Below the pieces are notes generated by a model, which was not told the DNA's origin, did not search any database, and saw only the letters and a program-made list of their open reading frames with translations. Both the position numbers and the translations under genes were made by a program. Source: a bacterium (GTDB lineage: Bacteria > Bacillota > Clostridia > Oscillospirales > Acutalibacteraceae). From it: a DNA stretch of 10,113 nucleotides. The DNA lies in assembly GCA_020626545.1 (NCBI GenBank), contig JAHKZS010000108.1:1-10113 (forward strand), in the 5' to 3' direction. Positions 8,382-10,113 of the stretch are shown in pieces (position 1 is the stretch's first letter; each line of letters starts with the position of its first letter).

Positions 8382-9635
8382 ATGAAAAAACGATTTAATA
8401 AGTTAACGGGAATACTTATTTGTATCGCGTTTGCCGTATTTCTGCTGTTTCTGAAAGATAACGTAGATGAAATATGGAAATGGATATGTATATTCGCGGG
8501 AGTGTTAACGCCTTTTATCTACGCTTTCGGTATAGCTTATATTCTCAATTTTCCGTTCAGGTTCTTGGATAATAAGGTTTTCGGAAAGATTAAGGCAAAG
8601 TGGTTCCAAAAAGTTAAAAAGCCGCTCGCTTTAGCTTTAACTTACGTGATTGTTTTCGGATTATTGGGATTCTTCCTGTCTATAATTATCCCTCAGTTAT
8701 CAACAAACGTAAGCGTACTCGTTAAACATATTCCCGACTACGTGAGAAGCTTTAAAAATATCACTACAGGTATCACAAGCTGGATTAATGAGCATTTTAA
8801 TCTTAACGTAAGTTTCCTCGATAGCTTTAATAAACTTGTTGCCGATACTATTAAATCGTTGTCCAATATCCCCGCTATGAGTCAAAAGGTTTACAGCGCG
8901 GCTGTAAGCACCGCTAATTTCTTCTACAACTGGACTATGGCACTCATCCTTTCCGCATATATGCTCGGTTCCAAGGATTTCTTATGCAGACAGCTCAAAA
9001 AATTCGGCGCCGCTTTTTTACCTACAAAATGGCTTCCGACTATTTACGAGATTATAGATGTTTCCGACGATAAGTGCGGAAAATTTATGGTCGGTAAAAT
9101 CCTCGATTCAACAATTATCGGGCTTATGGTTTTCCTTTATATGTCTGTAAGAGGACTTCCTTACGCTCTTTTAATCAGCGTTATTGTCGCGGTGTGTAAC
9201 ATTATCCCGTTCTTCGGACCGTTCATCGGCGGTATCCCCAGCGCTACTCTCTTACTACTTGTAAATCCGGCTTATTGTATTGAGTTTATAATTATGATTA
9301 TTGTATTCCAGCAGATAGACGGTAACCTTATCGGTCCCAAGATTGTCGGTTCTCAGGTAGGTCTTGTCGGTTTCTGGTCGATTTTCTCTGTAATTGTCGC
9401 GGGAGGATTATTCGGACTTCCGGGAATGATTCTCGGTACTCCTATATTCGCGGCTATCTATACGCTTGTCGGTAAAAAAATAAGAAATCGTATAGATATG
9501 AAGGGCGAAAACGCTCGCCGCGTAATCGAAATGAATGTTGTAAGATCTTCCAGTTTAACTAATATGAAAACTAAAGTTATAAAGAAAAAACACGATTTAA
9601 ACGAAGAAGACTCGGAAGAAAAAGAAGAAAGTTGA
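8382..9635 (+). CDS. AI-2E family (UPF0118) multi-pass membrane transporter
   Basis: The 417-residue protein belongs to the AI-2E transporter family (Pfam PF01594; YtvI, PerM and TqsA relatives). Members have been linked to export of small molecules or ions such as autoinducer-2 or sodium, and the substrate here cannot be read from sequence. Visible features are hydrophobic segments at about 10-24, 35-56 and 83-104, then a soluble-looking helical region (106-178). A membrane helix follows at about 180-196, and the rest is a membrane bundle (about 240-363). Family motifs are GLPYALLISVIVAVCNIIPFFG (258-279, partly quoted by key residues N273, P276, F278 and G279), DGNLIGPKIVG (313-323) and LFGLPGMILGTP (343-354). 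The tail after 364 is charged, first basic and then acidic (EEDSEEKEES). The ATG follows AGAGGGTG at 8368-8375. A gap of 44 bases after polC has no clear terminator or promoter, so read-through from polC is likely. Confidence 0.93.
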   Translation: MKKRFNKLTGILICIAFAVFLLFLKDNVDEIWKWICIFAGVLTPFIYAFGIAYILNFPFRFLDNKVFGKIKAKWFQKVKKPLALALTYVIVFGLLGFFLSIIIPQLSTNVSVLVKHIPDYVRSFKNITTGITSWINEHFNLNVSFLDSFNKLVADTIKSLSNIPAMSQKVYSAAVSTANFFYNWTMALILSAYMLGSKDFLCRQLKKFGAAFLPTKWLPTIYEIIDVSDDKCGKFMVGKILDSTIIGLMVFLYMSVRGLPYALLISVIVAVCNIIPFFGPFIGGIPSATLLLLVNPAYCIEFIIMIIVFQQIDGNLIGPKIVGSQVGLVGFWSIFSVIVAGGLFGLPGMILGTPIFAAIYTLVGKKIRNRIDMKGENARRVIEMNVVRSSSLTNMKTKVIKKKHDLNEEDSEEKEES

Positions 9636-9660
9636 CAATATTAATTTAATATGTTAACAT
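9632..9660 (+). promoter_or_regulatory. Sigma-A-type promoter for hisZ
   Basis: A perfect -35 box TTGACA lies at 9632-9637 and overlaps the TGA stop (9633-9635) of the AI-2E gene. A 17-base AT-rich spacer leads to TAACAT at 9655-9660, which matches the -10 consensus at four of six positions. It is preceded by TGt (9652-9654), giving an extended -10. The expected transcription start is near 9667, leaving a leader of about 23 bases before the hisZ ATG. The overlap of the -10 with an 18-bp palindrome suggests that the promoter is repressed by a dimeric regulator. No rho-independent terminator separates it from the upstream gene, so read-through from upstream is also possible. Confidence 0.8.
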
Positions 9661-9664
9661 ATTA
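9647..9664 (+). promoter_or_regulatory. 18-bp perfect palindrome over the -10 element, candidate operator
   Basis: The sequence TAATATGTTAACATATTA is a perfect inverted repeat with its centre at 9655/9656, covering the extended -10 of the hisZ promoter. As an RNA hairpin it would be weak (7 AU-rich pairs around UUAA) with no following U-run, so a terminator role is unlikely. A dimeric DNA-binding repressor site is the best reading. The central GTTAAC is the same as the centre of the E. coli trp operator (CTAGTTAACTAG). This is suggestive because TrpR-family regulators (YerC/HisR) are known or predicted to control histidine genes in Firmicutes, but the regulator here is an inference. Confidence 0.65.
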
Positions 9665-9673
9665 GCGCGCTAA
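9662..9673 (+). promoter_or_regulatory. 12-bp perfect palindrome over the expected transcription start
   Basis: TTAGCGCGCTAA is a perfect inverted repeat that shares three bases (9662-9664) with the preceding 18-bp palindrome and spans the expected transcription start near 9667. Its centre lies 12 bases from the centre of the larger palindrome, a little more than one helical turn. It could be a second operator half or part of a composite site. On its own a 12-bp palindrome is weak evidence; the position is what makes it notable. Confidence 0.4.
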
Positions 9674-9689
9674 AGTGTGAGGTAATTTT

Positions 9690-10113
9690 ATGAAAAAAAA
9701 TCTAAAGATAACTCCTGAGGGAACTAAGGACTATCTTTTTAAAGAGTGTACTGCTGTAGATTACGTGTGTAAAAAGATACAGAAGGTTTTTGAAAACCAT
9801 CAGTTTCACCGCGTAATTACACCCGCTCTCGAGTATTACGATTTATTTGCCACGGAGTCCAGCGGCATTAGTGCTGAGTCCATGTTTAAGACTACCGATA
9901 ATAACGGAAGAATTGTTGTTGTGCGTCCCGACTCGACTTTGCCTATAGCTCGTATGGTTTCTACCCGTATGCAAAATGAGGTACTGCCTGTACGTCTTTA
10001 CTACAATCAGGCTGTTTACCGTAATAACCCTAGCTTAACCGTAAGAAGCGACGAGATTATGCAGATGGGAATCGAGCTTATCGGCTCAAAAGGAAAGAGA
10101 GCCGATCTCGAGA
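9690..10113 (+). CDS. hisZ: ATP phosphoribosyltransferase regulatory subunit HisZ, N-terminal part
   Basis: The gene starts at ATG 9690 after GTGAGG (9677-9682, 7-base spacing) and runs off the window end; 141 residues are visible. HisZ is a catalytically dead paralogue of the histidyl-tRNA synthetase core. It associates with short-form HisG to give active, histidine-sensitive ATP phosphoribosyltransferase, the first step of histidine synthesis. Visible motifs are TPEGTKDYLF (8-17), VITPALEYYDLF (42-53), the motif-2-like VVVRPDSTLPIAR (76-88), RLYYNQAVYR (102-111) and EIMQMGIELIG (122-132). RPDST-PIAR is the HisZ form; true HisS normally has RPEGT here. The spelling around SLTVRSDEI also fits clostridial HisZ. 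HisS remains a less likely alternative because the C-terminal part is not visible. It has its own promoter with palindromic operator candidates, and in related genomes hisZ usually leads a his operon, with hisG expected just downstream. Confidence 0.9.
   Translation, partial: MKKNLKITPEGTKDYLFKECTAVDYVCKKIQKVFENHQFHRVITPALEYYDLFATESSGISAESMFKTTDNNGRIVVVRPDSTLPIARMVSTRMQNEVLPVRLYYNQAVYRNNPSLTVRSDEIMQMGIELIGSKGKRADLE

Noticed and set aside
9636..9689. The palindromes before hisZ as a terminator for the AI-2E gene
   Set aside because: The larger hairpin is AU-rich with only about 7 pairs, and neither palindrome is followed by a run of T, so intrinsic termination is unlikely.

Overview
The window reads as a conserved housekeeping segment of a Gram-positive, Clostridia-type (Firmicutes/Bacillota) chromosome. 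The reasons are a full-length PolC (the Gram-positive replicase with an exonuclease inserted in its PHP domain), the gene order cdsA-dxr-rseP-ispG-polC, strong AGGAG-type ribosome binding sites, short gaps, moderate-to-low GC, and a HisZ. From remembered family sequences, the PolC and HisZ wording looks most like Ruminococcaceae/Oscillospirales relatives. That placement is an inference, not a search result. All genes lie on the plus strand. I see no mobile element, CRISPR array, tRNA or rRNA, and no stretch over 300 bases without a gene.

Positions 1-8337 form a tight gene string. It holds the 3' end of cdsA (CDP-diacylglycerol synthase), dxr (second step of the MEP isoprenoid pathway), an rseP/rasP-type site-2 protease, ispG (an Fe-S enzyme late in the MEP pathway) and polC (replicative DNA polymerase III alpha). 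Gaps are 7, 17, 20 and 9 bases, and two ribosome binding sites overlap the preceding stop codon, which suggests one operon with translational coupling. It combines lipid-head-group precursor synthesis, isoprenoid precursors for the undecaprenyl carrier, membrane proteolysis and chromosome replication. An AI-2E-family membrane protein follows polC after 44 bases and is probably read through from it.

Positions 9632-10113 start a new unit. A well-formed promoter begins inside the stop codon of the AI-2E gene and drives hisZ, which runs off the window end and is probably the first gene of a histidine biosynthesis operon. Two perfect palindromes (18 bp and 12 bp, overlapping by 3 bases) cover the -10 element and the expected transcription start. 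With an expected leader of only about 23 bases there is no room for a T-box or attenuator, so this looks like a DNA-binding repressor operator.

I found no new multi-gene system. The two points most worth a second look are the palindromic operator before hisZ and a roughly 95-residue Cys/Lys-containing insertion that splits the PDZ domain of the RseP homologue.
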